A stretch of 64,000 nt of DNA, from positions 1,612,001 through 1,676,000 of the forward strand of contig NZ_LT907782.1 in NCBI RefSeq assembly GCF_900206265.1, read 5' to 3'. Both the position numbers and the translations under genes were made by a program. How positions within the stretch are numbered: position 1 is the first letter of the stretch; each line of letters starts with the position of its first letter. Shown one piece after another: positions 1 through 9,189 of the stretch. Under the pieces are notes generated by a model. It was given only the letters and a program-made list of their open reading frames with translations. It had not been told where the DNA came from and ran no database searches. Origin of the DNA: Nitrosomonas ureae. GTDB lineage: Bacteria; Pseudomonadota; Gammaproteobacteria; Burkholderiales; Nitrosomonadaceae.

Positions 1-21
1 CATGTATATAAAAACCGGAAA

Positions 22-264
22 CTAACCGACACTCGTATTAGCGGTGACGTAATCAATCGCTTCTTGGACGGTATTTATTTTTTCAGCTTGCTCATCCGGG
101 ATTTCGCATTCGAATTCTTCCTCCAACGCCATGACCAACTCCACCGTGTCGAGCGAATCAGCACCTAGATCATTAACAAAAGATGATTCGTTCTTGACTT
201 CTGCCTCATTAACTCCAAGTTGTTCAGCTACAATTTTTTTAATACGCTGCTCAATATTTTCCAT
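22..264 (-). CDS. acpP: acyl carrier protein
   Basis: Small acidic carrier (80 residues, the usual length) that holds growing acyl chains on a 4'-phosphopantetheine arm during cytosolic type II fatty-acid synthesis. The attachment motif GADSLD is present with Ser37, and the protein has the usual acidic helix II ([12 protein letters not shown]). It is the last gene seen of the plsX-fabH-fabD-fabG-acpP cluster on this strand; the 186-bp gap to fabG is wide enough for its own promoter, in keeping with the high demand for ACP. The next gene of such clusters (usually fabF) would lie beyond the window edge. Confidence 0.98.
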   Translation of the reverse strand: MENIEQRIKKIVAEQLGVNEAEVKNESSFVNDLGADSLDTVELVMALEEEFECEIPDEQAEKINTVQEAIDYVTANTSVG

Positions 265-450
265 CTAGATATTTCCTTTTCAAGTAAGAAACATGTTTAT
301 TCTAACAAATTTTACATGTCGGCAGAACCGAAACATGGCTACAGATATAAAGTACAGCTTAGTTTTTGTTTGGTAATGCATTATAAGAATGGTGCATGAT
401 TATTCTGTGATTAATTTGCTTTCACAAATGATTACCTACTTAACTATGGG

Positions 451-1194
451 TTAATCCATATACATCCCACCGTTAACATGGAGTATTGTACCCGTAACAT
501 AACCGGCTGCAGACGAAGCAAGAAACGCAACCGCTGAAGCGACTTCTTCAGGACGACCCAACCGTCCTAAGGGAACATGCTGAATCAAATTTTGTTGAAA
601 CTCATCCGCCAGAGAACGAGTCATGTCAGTGTCGATGAAGCCGGGAGCAACGCAATTTACAGTAATATTGCGACTGCCAACTTCCCGTGCCAATGATTTA
701 CTAAAACCAAAGATACCTGCCTTAGCGGCTGCATAGTTTGTTTGCCCCATATTTCCCATTGCGCCGACAACAGAGGAAATGTTAATGATGCGGCCATATC
801 GGGCTTTCATCATGGCTCGGAGAACCGCACGGCTTAACCGGAATACTGACTTTAAGTCGGTTTCCATAATTTCATCCCACTCTTCATCTTTCATACGAAC
901 CAGGAGATTATCACGTGTAATACCGGCGTTATTTACTAGTATCTCCACCTCACCAAATTTTTCCCGAATGATTTGAATAACCTGATTGATTTGTTCCGCA
1001 TCATTTACGTTTAAAATAACACCGCTGCCTTGAATACCAGCCCTCTCCAAATACTGATTAATCCCTGCGACACCACTTTCGGTGGTTGCCGTACCCACGA
1101 CTCGCGCGCCAAGCTGTCCTAGCTTTAATGCAATAGCTTGCCCGATTCCCCGGCTGGCGCCAGTTACTAAAGCAATTTTATTTTCCAAGATCAT
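451..1194 (-). CDS. fabG: 3-oxoacyl-ACP reductase FabG
   Basis: NADPH-dependent SDR enzyme reducing 3-ketoacyl-ACP to 3-hydroxyacyl-ACP. Visible are the nucleotide-binding TGASRGIG near the N-terminus, the NNAG motif, and the catalytic Ser141-Tyr154-Lys158 triad (ISSVVG...YAAAK). I chose the ATG at 1194, which gives 247 residues, the usual family length. An upstream in-frame ATG at 1206 would add four residues, but its codons cover the AAGGAG sequence that looks like the ribosome binding site, although the spacing to the chosen ATG is short. It lies 46 bp after fabD in the fatty-acid operon. Confidence 0.97.
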   Translation of the reverse strand: MILENKIALVTGASRGIGQAIALKLGQLGARVVGTATTESGVAGINQYLERAGIQGSGVILNVNDAEQINQVIQIIREKFGEVEILVNNAGITRDNLLVRMKDEEWDEIMETDLKSVFRLSRAVLRAMMKARYGRIINISSVVGAMGNMGQTNYAAAKAGIFGFSKSLAREVGSRNITVNCVAPGFIDTDMTRSLADEFQQNLIQHVPLGRLGRPEEVASAVAFLASSAAGYVTGTILHVNGGMYMD

Positions 1195-1240
1195 ATCTCC
1201 TTGCATAGAGTCATGACAGTTGACTGCAAATAAACATTAT

Positions 1241-2185
1241 TCATATAGTCTTGACATCGTTGATAGCTAGTTTGATCGCTACGCTATCAGTCAATGATAA
1301 CTGTTGCAAATGCTGATCAATGCGTTTATTCAATCCGCTCAACACTTTGCCTGGCCCACATTCAACGACGTGTGTGATTTCAGCGGTCACAAAAGCCCGG
1401 ACAGTATCCACCCAATGTATCGGATTTATAAGCTGCTGAACCAGAATTTCTTTAATTATCAATGGATCTGAATGCGGTTTTACATCAGTATTATGCAAAA
1501 TTGGGATTTTAGGCGCCTGCAGGGTGACATGCTGCAATTGCAAGCGCATACTTTCAGCTGCCGGTTTCATTAGAGAACAGTGTGAAGGAATACTCATGGG
1601 CAGCATGATCGCACGCTTTGCTCCTTTCGATTTCGCCAATTCAATTCCTTGCAGAATTGCATTTCTGTGTCCGGCGATAACGATCTGACCCGGTGAGTTA
1701 AAATTGGCTGGCTCGAGAGATTCCCCATCACCCTGATTTGTAATATCGCGACAAATTGTTTTGATGGTTTCGTCATCCAATCCGAGAATCGCGGCCATTC
1801 CGCCAACCCCTTCCGGCACGGCTTGTTGCATAACTTGTGCGCGGAAGCGCACCAATGACAGCGCATCGGCAAAACCCAGCGCTTCCGATGCAACCAACGC
1901 GGTGTATTCCCCCAGACTATGTCCTGCCAGCAGCACTGGTTCTTTGCCGCCCAGGCTAATCCAGGCACGATACACCGCTACCCCCGCAATCAACATGAGG
2001 GGTTGCGTATTCAAAGTAAGATTAAGTTCCTCTTCAGATCCGGAATTTGCCATCGACCAGAAATCCTGCTTGAGGATATCGGAAGCTTCTTGAAAGGTTT
2101 CTTGAATGATGGGCAACTCTTTATACCCATTCATCATTCCAACCGATTGTGATCCTTGACCTGGAAATACGAATGCAAATTTCAT
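1241..2185 (-). CDS. fabD: malonyl-CoA:ACP transacylase FabD
   Basis: Transfers malonyl from CoA to ACP, supplying the extender unit. The N-terminus MKFAFVFPGQGSQ is the family signature, and the nucleophile elbow GHSLGEY carries catalytic Ser90; the partner His lies in SIPSH. The start at 2185 is two bases after the fabH stop, with a GGTGG inside the end of fabH as a possible ribosome binding site. A longer frame from 2215 would overlap fabH and add ten residues absent from the family. The tight packing supports co-transcription and coupling with fabH. Confidence 0.97.
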   Translation of the reverse strand: MKFAFVFPGQGSQSVGMMNGYKELPIIQETFQEASDILKQDFWSMANSGSEEELNLTLNTQPLMLIAGVAVYRAWISLGGKEPVLLAGHSLGEYTALVASEALGFADALSLVRFRAQVMQQAVPEGVGGMAAILGLDDETIKTICRDITNQGDGESLEPANFNSPGQIVIAGHRNAILQGIELAKSKGAKRAIMLPMSIPSHCSLMKPAAESMRLQLQHVTLQAPKIPILHNTDVKPHSDPLIIKEILVQQLINPIHWVDTVRAFVTAEITHVVECGPGKVLSGLNKRIDQHLQQLSLTDSVAIKLAINDVKTI

Positions 2186-2187
2186 GA

Positions 2188-3147
2188 TTACCACCGCAGC
2201 AAAACTGCTCCCCATGTAAAACCACCACCCACACCTTCCATCAATATCAATTGATCAGGCTGAATTCGTCCGTCTCTTACAGCCATATCCAGCGCAAGTG
2301 GAATGGAGGCCGCTGAGGTATTTCCATGCTTATCCACTGCTACTACCACTTTTTCCATGGGTAATCCCAATTTCTTTGCGGTCGATTGAATAATCCGGAT
2401 ATTGGCCTGATGAGGAATCAGCCAATCAATATCAGTGGATTGCAAATTGTTTCCTGCAACTGCCTCATGCACGACCTCTTCCAGGACTTTGACTGCGAAT
2501 TTAAAAACGGCATTGCCTTCCATGTTGATGTAGGGCGTGCCATGCACTTTGCCGCCACTAATGCACCCAGGGGCGGATAGAATATTACTATGACTGCCAC
2601 TGGCATGGAGATGAGTTGACAAAATCCCGGGTTGATCACTGCGCGATAGTACGACAGCGCCCGCACCGTCGCCAAATAAAACACAGGTGCTACGATCATT
2701 CCAATCGAGTATCTTTGAGTAGATTTCACTCCCAACCACTAAGGCATTGCGGCATTTTCCCGAACTGACAAACATATCGGCTGTCGCCAATGCATAAACA
2801 AAGCCACTGCAAACTGCCTGCACATCAAATGCCGGACAGTTTTCGATCCCTAATTTATTTTGCAGAATGCAAGCCGTACTTGGAAAAATCATGTCGGGTG
2901 TGGTAGTGGCGACAATGATAAGATCAATGTCTTTTCCAGTTACGCCTGCAGCCTGCATGGCGCTCTGGCATGCATACAATGCGAGATCGCTGGCAACCTG
3001 GTCCTCTGCGGCAATATGCCGTTGCGTAATACCCGTCCGTGTTCGTATCCATTCATCACTGGTATCAACCATACGTTCCAGATCGAGATTGGTAAGCACT
3101 TTTTCCGGTAAATAACTGCCTGTTCCAGTGATTCTTGAATACATCAT
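2188..3147 (-). CDS. fabH: beta-ketoacyl-ACP synthase III FabH
   Basis: Starts fatty-acid chains by condensing acetyl-CoA with malonyl-ACP. The catalytic Cys lies in AVCSGF (residue 112 or 113 depending on which of two adjacent ATGs is used), and the His and Asn of the active site lie in PHQAN and GNTSAAS. Length (318-319) is typical. The double ATG overlaps the plsX stop (ATGATG over TGA), so translation is probably coupled. Keep in mind that the second ATG (3144) gives the more usual single-Met start. Confidence 0.97.
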   Translation of the reverse strand: MMYSRITGTGSYLPEKVLTNLDLERMVDTSDEWIRTRTGITQRHIAAEDQVASDLALYACQSAMQAAGVTGKDIDLIIVATTTPDMIFPSTACILQNKLGIENCPAFDVQAVCSGFVYALATADMFVSSGKCRNALVVGSEIYSKILDWNDRSTCVLFGDGAGAVVLSRSDQPGILSTHLHASGSHSNILSAPGCISGGKVHGTPYINMEGNAVFKFAVKVLEEVVHEAVAGNNLQSTDIDWLIPHQANIRIIQSTAKKLGLPMEKVVVAVDKHGNTSAASIPLALDMAVRDGRIQPDQLILMEGVGGGFTWGAVLLRW

Positions 3148-4184
3148 CTTGTAACTTCTTTAGAGGGAAGCTGTGGATGTCGGGAGAACTCAGCAACCCG
3201 TTCACTAATCCGTCGCAACATTCCACCACGAACTTCATCTGCAGCTCGTTTTATGGCAAAACCAAAAGCATACTTATCTGCCGAACCATGACTCTTAATG
3301 ACTATACCGCGCAAACCCAGAAAACTTGCGCCGTTATAGCGTCGGTGATCAACACGGCGTTTGAACGAATTAATTACAGGCATTGCAATCACACCTGCTA
3401 TCTTTGTCAACAAATTACGCTTGAATTCTTCGCGCAAATAAGTCGCCAGCATTTGTGCCAAGCCCTCCGATGTTTTTAAGGTAATATTACCAACGAATCC
3501 ATCACAAACTACAACATCAGTTGTTCCTTTATAGATATCGGTACCCTCGACATTACCATAAAAATTAAGTCCGCTATCCCGCAATAATTCGGCTGCCTGC
3601 TTGACTATCTCGTTTCCTTTGATTTCTTCTTCACCAATATTGAGTAGCCCAACGCTTGGATACGCCTTGCTTTCCACTGAAGATACCAAGGATGCGCCCA
3701 TGATTCCAAATTGAAACAAGTGTTCGGCTGTACAATCGACATTTGCTCCCAGATCCAAAACGTAAGTATGACCAATACTGGTGGGTAGGATTACAGCAAG
3801 TGCCGGGCGGTCAACACCGGGAATCGTTTTCAATACAAACCGGGAAGTTGCCAATAATGCGCCTGTGTTTCCGGCACTGATACAGGCCTGCGCCTCACCT
3901 GTTTTAACCAGATTGATGGAAACTCGCATGGAAGAATCCTTTTTACCACGCAGAGCTACTGCCGGTGATTCATCCATACCGACCACTTCGCTTGCCGGAT
4001 GCAGACGTATTCTCGGTCCCAGCTCCAAATTTGCCGCACGAAGTTCAGCTTCGATAGCATCGGGAATACCGACAAGAATAATATTAGCCTCAGGATCGCT
4101 GTGTAAATAATCAAGCGCTGATGGAACTGTGACATGCGGACCATGATCGCCGCCCATACAATCTATTGCTACAGTAATATCCAA
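3144..4184 (-). CDS. plsX: phosphate acyltransferase PlsX
   Basis: Makes acyl-phosphate from acyl-ACP for phospholipid synthesis. The N-terminus [14 protein letters not shown] and the internal GNTGALLA motif are characteristic, and the 346-residue length fits. It sits between rpmF and fabH, the common proteobacterial order, and overlaps fabH by four bases. It is a peripheral membrane enzyme in studied bacteria; nothing in this copy looks unusual. Confidence 0.97.
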   Translation of the reverse strand: MDITVAIDCMGGDHGPHVTVPSALDYLHSDPEANIILVGIPDAIEAELRAANLELGPRIRLHPASEVVGMDESPAVALRGKKDSSMRVSINLVKTGEAQACISAGNTGALLATSRFVLKTIPGVDRPALAVILPTSIGHTYVLDLGANVDCTAEHLFQFGIMGASLVSSVESKAYPSVGLLNIGEEEIKGNEIVKQAAELLRDSGLNFYGNVEGTDIYKGTTDVVVCDGFVGNITLKTSEGLAQMLATYLREEFKRNLLTKIAGVIAMPVINSFKRRVDHRRYNGASFLGLRGIVIKSHGSADKYAFGFAIKRAADEVRGGMLRRISERVAEFSRHPQLPSKEVTR

Positions 4185-4245
4185 TTTTAGTGCTCTTGTG
4201 ACTTAGAGAAATCTATATTCAGGATGTAGTAGCAATAAAAAAACT

Positions 4246-4425
4246 TTAATCGTTTTTCGTTTTAACAACTTTCTTGCCACGATAATATCCATTTGGACTA
4301 ATATGGTGACGTAGGTGAATTTCTCCAGTACTGGGTTCCACGGCTAAAGGCGGATTAGTCAGAAAATCATGCGAGCGATGCATACCGCGTTTTGATGGTG
4401 ATTTTTTATTTTGTTGAACTGCCAT
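4246..4425 (-). CDS. rpmF: 50S ribosomal protein L32
   Basis: 59-residue ribosomal protein. The reading begins [20 protein letters not shown], the standard L32 N-terminus, continues through a Pro/His-rich middle ([14 protein letters not shown]) and ends in a basic KKVVKTKND tail. This is the version without the zinc-binding Cys pairs. It lies 18 bp after yceD and before plsX, the classic yceD-rpmF-plsX-fab arrangement. An AAGGAG-like sequence (rc of ctcctt) precedes the ATG. Confidence 0.96.
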   Translation of the reverse strand: MAVQQNKKSPSKRGMHRSHDFLTNPPLAVEPSTGEIHLRHHISPNGYYRGKKVVKTKND

Positions 4426-4443
4426 TGCGATAACTCCTTAAAC

Positions 4444-4959
4444 TTAATGTGTCTTTTTTAATGTTGCCAATACTGCAAAGGGATTTTCTGATTGCTTTTT
4501 GTCAGCCAGATTATCTGCAGCTGATTTTAGTTTTAGTGAATTACACTCACCATCCGCATGACGTGATGAAATCGACAAACCAAGAATTACCTCATCTTCA
4601 ATTAAATTGATCACATCTAAATCAGGTACTGCTAAAATCGCATCAATAGTATTGTCTTCATCAGCCTGTTGCAGCTCTATCTCGTTTTTTGCCAGCAACA
4701 AAAACGTCTTCAGGTCAATCTTGTAAGCCAGTTTTTCAAGGCAGCGCTGACAATTAAGATGAATTTTGCCTTTTACTTCCAACTGCAAACCAGGTTTTGC
4801 ATTCTTGTCGAGTCGGCCACTGATTTGATAGATTAGCTCCCCTTTTTTGTCAAACAATAAGTCATGCAAACGCACAAGATCAATTACCGGGATTTTACCA
4901 TGACGTATACCCGCATTTTGAACAAAATCTATAGGATCTATTATTAACCTAACAGACAT
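4444..4959 (-). CDS. yceD: YceD/DUF177 family protein
   Basis: Cytosolic protein of the DUF177 family, 171 residues. In plants and some bacteria family members are linked to 23S rRNA accumulation; the precise role here is inferred. The Cys pair CQRCLEKL in the middle and the conserved C-terminal HADGECNSL segment are visible. It is first in the operon before rpmF, 18 bp apart, which is the usual partnership and points to a role in ribosome assembly. Confidence 0.9.
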   Translation of the reverse strand: MSVRLIIDPIDFVQNAGIRHGKIPVIDLVRLHDLLFDKKGELIYQISGRLDKNAKPGLQLEVKGKIHLNCQRCLEKLAYKIDLKTFLLLAKNEIELQQADEDNTIDAILAVPDLDVINLIEDEVILGLSISSRHADGECNSLKLKSAADNLADKKQSENPFAVLATLKKTH

Positions 4960-5015
4960 AAGGCGCGCATGTTATATTTTTTACTCTTAAGTGTCAAAAA
5001 ATACAGAAGAAAACT

Positions 5016-5615
5016 TTGAAAACAAAAAACGACTCTACACCGCAGATTATACTGGGATCCGGCTCTATTTATCGCAAAGAATTACTTCAACGATTACAAA
5101 TTTGCTTTGAAACCAGCAATCCACAAATTGATGAAACACCGCTAATCAATGAATCTCCTGACCAAACAGCCGCACGTTTAGCTGAGGCAAAAGCCCGCGC
5201 GGTAGCCAGAGTTTATCCACAAGCACTTATTATCGGCTCAGATCAAGTGGCAGCATTAGGAGACATTCGTCTTGGCAAACCATTGAATCACACCAATGCC
5301 GTGGAGCAATTGCGACAAACTCAAGGGAAGGAAGTTGTTTTTTATACCGCTGTATGTGTTCTGAATAGTTTTACAGATAAGCTGCAAATACGTGTTATTC
5401 CCTACCATGTGAAATTCCGGCGATTGAGTGACCAGCAAATCGAGAATTACTTATTAAAAGAGCAACCTTATCAATGTGCCGGCAGCGCAAAATCTGAAGG
5501 GCTCGGTATTGTACTTATCGAACGAATGACGGGAGACGATCCTAGCGGATTGATCGGATTACCTCTTATCACTTTAATCGATATGCTGACTCTTGAAGGG
5601 GTCAAGATAATTTAA
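5016..5615 (+). CDS. Maf family nucleotide pyrophosphatase (YceF-like)
   Basis: House-cleaning nucleoside triphosphate pyrophosphatase of the Maf fold. The N-terminal substrate loop ([13 protein letters not shown]), [11 protein letters not shown] and [11 protein letters not shown] with its catalytic Asp follow the family. The RKELL form resembles the YceF subgroup that acts on 7-methyl-GTP rather than dTTP/UTP-type Maf. The start is a TTG at 5016; no in-frame ATG lies nearby, so the exact start is uncertain. It is divergent from yceD with a short shared promoter region (4960-5015). Confidence 0.9.
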   Translation: MKTKNDSTPQIILGSGSIYRKELLQRLQICFETSNPQIDETPLINESPDQTAARLAEAKARAVARVYPQALIIGSDQVAALGDIRLGKPLNHTNAVEQLRQTQGKEVVFYTAVCVLNSFTDKLQIRVIPYHVKFRRLSDQQIENYLLKEQPYQCAGSAKSEGLGIVLIERMTGDDPSGLIGLPLITLIDMLTLEGVKII

Positions 5616-5725
5616 AAAACTCAGAATCTGAATTTTTTAATAAAATTTCCTAATTGCAAATGGCATGATAATGTGAAATGATTTCGACTATTCAAGATTT
5701 ACATTATTTGTAGATTGACATATCC

Positions 5726-6100
5726 ATGCGAAAATATCCTACTCATCCACTCATCCTTATGCTGATTATCAGTATACTGACGAATGGATTAAGCTTGTCT
5801 TTTAGAGGGGAAGTTTTCGCTCACGAACTGGATCATATCCGTCAATCCTTATCCGCGGATCCTGCGACACATCTGGAATTGCATCAGAGTAATGTAGCCT
5901 GGGATGGTGTTGATCTGGATGCAGTCACTCATCTATGTCTACACTCCGTAGGGCAATACCAGCCGTTTTTCTTTAATTCTTTTCCGCATATTCCGGATCT
6001 GATCATTACAGAAGCTATTACAGTATTCATTTCTTCATTTATTCCGGAAACCATTCCGGATTTGCCCTTGCGCCCTCCTCGAAACATTCTTCTAGGCTAG
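5726..6100 (+). CDS. small His-rich exported protein leading the czc operon (CzcI-like)
   Basis: A 124-residue protein with an N-terminal hydrophobic segment (residues 8-28) and a likely cleavage after VFA, followed by several possible metal ligands (HELDH, HLELH, THLCLHSVG) and a Pro/Arg-rich end (PLRPPRNILLG). It stands 126 bp before czcC on the same strand. Position, size and the arginine-proline tail recall CzcI-type periplasmic proteins of metal-efflux loci, whose regulatory role is only partly known. I cannot name the family with certainty; role in periplasmic metal sensing or buffering is inference. Confidence 0.65.
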   Translation: MRKYPTHPLILMLIISILTNGLSLSFRGEVFAHELDHIRQSLSADPATHLELHQSNVAWDGVDLDAVTHLCLHSVGQYQPFFFNSFPHIPDLIITEAITVFISSFIPETIPDLPLRPPRNILLG

Positions 6101-6226
6101 TTTAAAGAACTTTGATCGTTGTGAGTTAGATTTATTGATTCACAATCATATAGGTACAGATCAAATTAAATTTGATGATGTGCTCTATAGATCTATAAAT
6201 GCATAAACAGACGACGGAGGAATTCC

Positions 6227-7654
6227 ATGAGACTAATCAGTCTGTCTAGAACGCCATACAGTTGTGTGGCAAAAGAATTACGAATCATGATACTGAGTTG
6301 TATTCTATGTCTGGGTTTTTCATCTCAAATAGAAGCCGGTGCCGATACCTTCAGTAACGCATCAAACCGGATGAATGATTATTCCGCCACACCATCGATC
6401 AATGAGATGAGTGATCTTACGTTGCATGATGCGATCAATCTGGCATTACTTCGCAATCCGGAGCTGGCAGCTTTTTCCAAAGAAATACGCGCATTGGAAG
6501 GAGTAACGCTGCAAGCCGGGTTACTCAAAAACCCAGAATTATCGGTGAATGTTGAAAATGCTGGAAATATCCAGAAGATACGTGGTGACCTTAATGCACC
6601 CGACTCGATCGTGCAAGAAGTTGTACAGCAGGTTACGACAATACGCATTGGTCAATTAATCGAGTTAGGTGGCAAGCGTACCGCCAGAGTGAATGCCGCA
6701 TTACTTGGAGAAGAACTGGCAGCCAAAGATTATGAAGCCAAACGCATCGAGATTATTGCTCGAGTTGCCAGTGTGTTCACAGAAGTGCTGGCTGCGCAGG
6801 AGCGGCTTAAGCTGGCCGCAGAAACCAATCAAGTGGCGCAAAACGTGGTCAGCACCGTCACTGGGCGGGTGCAAGCGGGAAAAGTGCCCCCCATAGAAGA
6901 AACCCGGGTGAAAATAGGCCTGTCGACGACGCGTATTGAGCAGGAGCAAGCACAACGAGATCTGATATCCGCACGCAGGCGGTTAGCGCTGTTATGGAAC
7001 AGCTCCTCGCCGCAATTCAATATCGCCATTGGCGATCTGAAAATAATAATTGCACCGCCGGACTTTCACGTACTTGAAAAAAAGGTACTAGATAACCCAC
7101 TGGCGCTTCGCGCCATAAAAAATATTGAGCATCGTAAAGCCTTACTGGAAGTTGAACAAACCCGCCGCATTCCCAACTTGACTTTAACTGCGGGAATCGT
7201 GAACTATGCTGTCGTCGGGGGTAACACAGCCGTAGCAAGCATAATGATGCCATTACCACTATTCGATCGCAATCAAGGCAATCTTAAAGAAGCTTATCAG
7301 CGAGTGGATAAAGCCGAAGATGAACAGACGATGACGGAACTCAGGTTGAAAACCGAATTGGCGCAGACTTATGAAGCCATGCTAGCAGCCTGGAATGAGA
7401 TTAACCTATTACGCGACGAAATTTTGCCTGGCGCCAAGAATGCTTTTCATGTGATGCGCAGAGGTTATGAATTGGGAAAATTTGGCTTGCTGGAGTTGCT
7501 GGATGCGCAGCGCGTACTGTTTCAGAATCAATTGCTCCATGTCCGCGCACTGGCAAATTATCAACGCTTGCTGAATGACATAGAACGCCTGATTGCAGCG
7601 CCTATCGATAGCATTCTAAATCATCGTGGTGCAGAGAAAAAGGCTAAGGAATAA
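6227..7654 (+). CDS. czcC: outer-membrane factor of heavy-metal efflux, CzcC-like
   Basis: TolC-type outer-membrane channel subunit (475 residues). A signal peptide is followed by two OEP repeats: the first begins LTLHDAINLALLRNPEL, the second near residue 300, each with long amphipathic helices. It has a strong ribosome binding site (GGAGG, 6 bases before the ATG). The gene is 3 bp before czcB, so the three efflux subunits form one operon that spans the envelope and exports divalent cations (Co/Zn/Cd class). Confidence 0.93.
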   Translation: MRLISLSRTPYSCVAKELRIMILSCILCLGFSSQIEAGADTFSNASNRMNDYSATPSINEMSDLTLHDAINLALLRNPELAAFSKEIRALEGVTLQAGLLKNPELSVNVENAGNIQKIRGDLNAPDSIVQEVVQQVTTIRIGQLIELGGKRTARVNAALLGEELAAKDYEAKRIEIIARVASVFTEVLAAQERLKLAAETNQVAQNVVSTVTGRVQAGKVPPIEETRVKIGLSTTRIEQEQAQRDLISARRRLALLWNSSSPQFNIAIGDLKIIIAPPDFHVLEKKVLDNPLALRAIKNIEHRKALLEVEQTRRIPNLTLTAGIVNYAVVGGNTAVASIMMPLPLFDRNQGNLKEAYQRVDKAEDEQTMTELRLKTELAQTYEAMLAAWNEINLLRDEILPGAKNAFHVMRRGYELGKFGLLELLDAQRVLFQNQLLHVRALANYQRLLNDIERLIAAPIDSILNHRGAEKKAKE

Positions 7655-7657
7655 ATT

Positions 7658-9157
7658 ATGGACAAAGCGCGATTAATAGCAATTTTGAGTGTGATCACCG
7701 TTGGAATTATATTGAGTGGGTTGATTTTAACCGTGGATAAGCCATCCGGGGTTTCAATGAAGATGGAAGACACTCATGCCAGTGAAGAATCAATCGAAGA
7801 TCAGATTGCTACTGGGCCAAGAGGAGGCAAACTGTTTACCGATCATGATTTCAGCGTGGAACTAACCATTTTTGAGAAAGGAGTGCCTCCCCAATTCCGG
7901 GTTTATTTATATGAAAAGGGTAAATTGTTACCACCAACCTCCGCTGCTGTTGCCATCACATTAACCCGTTTAGGCGCACCGGCGCAATTGTTTCGATTTA
8001 CTCCGGAAGCGGATTATTTACTAGGGGATCAAATCGTCGAAGAACCCCATTCTTTTGATCTCGCCATTGCCGTGGAACATGACAATAAATTGATGCGTTG
8101 GAGCCATAGTCAGATTGAAGGACGAGTGGAAATACCGGATGAAATGCTAAAAAGTATGGGTATCGAGCTCCTCACTGCAGGAGCGGCGATTATCAAACCC
8201 AAACTGAGACTTCCGGGAGAGGTAATCTTCAATGAACACAACATCGTGCGCGTAGTGCCACGGGTTCCCGGCATGGTGAGTGCGGTGCATGCCCATCATG
8301 GCCAGCACGTAAAAAAAAATGATGTCCTGGTCGTCATCGAAAGCCCAATGCTGGCAGACTTGCGCAGTCAATATTCTGTGGCAAAAAAACGGCTGGTACT
8401 GGCGAAAACGACTTACGAGCGAGAAAAACAATTGTGGGAAGAAAAAATCAGCGCCAAGCAGGAATTTCTTTTGGCGGAAGAGTTATGGAATGAAGCCCAA
8501 ATTGCCCTGGAATTGGCTACAACCAAATTACGCGCTTTAGGCGTGCAACCCGAATCCGGATTCTTGAAAACAAACATTACTCAGTATGAAATACGCGCCC
8601 CAATTTCCGGAATCATCATTGCCAAGGCTGTTGCTCTTGGTGAAGTGCTCAAGGAAGACAGGGAAATTTATACTGTCGCGGATGTATCGACAGTATGGAC
8701 GGCTGTTACAGTTTATCCAAAGGATCTCAACGTGATTCGGGTGGGCCAGAAAGTTGCCGTTAAAGCAACGGCTTATGATATAGAGAGTGAAGGAACCGTG
8801 ACTTACATCTCCACCCTGATCGGCGGACAAACACGCACGGCAACAGCCCGGGTTGAGCTGGATAATGCTGATGGCAAGTGGCGTCCCGGCATGTTTATAA
8901 ACGCTGAGCTGGTGGCGGAAGAAATTGCAGTACCTGTCGCCGTTTCTGTTGATGCCATTCAAACGTTCCATGACTCGTCGGTAGTATTCGGCCGCTATGA
9001 CCAGTATTTCGAAATTCGTCCTTTGAAGCTGGGGCGCAGTGATGGTGACATGGTTGAAGTCCTCGAAGGATTTGCCCGCGGTGAACAATACGCCGGGGGA
9101 AACAGTTTTGCACTTAAGGCAGAACTAGGTAAAGCGGGCACAACGCACGACCATTAA
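7658..9157 (+). CDS. czcB: periplasmic adaptor of heavy-metal efflux, CzcB-like
   Basis: Membrane-fusion (HlyD/RND adaptor) protein of 499 residues. It has one N-terminal membrane anchor (residues 7-26), an extra N-terminal domain (about 40-150) typical of CzcB-type adaptors, a lipoyl-like half (VVPRVPGMVSAVHAHHGQHV), an alpha-helical hairpin, and a beta-barrel with the second lipoyl half. It links CzcA in the inner membrane to CzcC. The metal specificity cannot be read from the sequence alone. Confidence 0.93.
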   Translation: MDKARLIAILSVITVGIILSGLILTVDKPSGVSMKMEDTHASEESIEDQIATGPRGGKLFTDHDFSVELTIFEKGVPPQFRVYLYEKGKLLPPTSAAVAITLTRLGAPAQLFRFTPEADYLLGDQIVEEPHSFDLAIAVEHDNKLMRWSHSQIEGRVEIPDEMLKSMGIELLTAGAAIIKPKLRLPGEVIFNEHNIVRVVPRVPGMVSAVHAHHGQHVKKNDVLVVIESPMLADLRSQYSVAKKRLVLAKTTYEREKQLWEEKISAKQEFLLAEELWNEAQIALELATTKLRALGVQPESGFLKTNITQYEIRAPISGIIIAKAVALGEVLKEDREIYTVADVSTVWTAVTVYPKDLNVIRVGQKVAVKATAYDIESEGTVTYISTLIGGQTRTATARVELDNADGKWRPGMFINAELVAEEIAVPVAVSVDAIQTFHDSSVVFGRYDQYFEIRPLKLGRSDGDMVEVLEGFARGEQYAGGNSFALKAELGKAGTTHDH

Positions 9158-9189
9158 AGCATAACCTGATCAAAGCGGAAATCACCATC

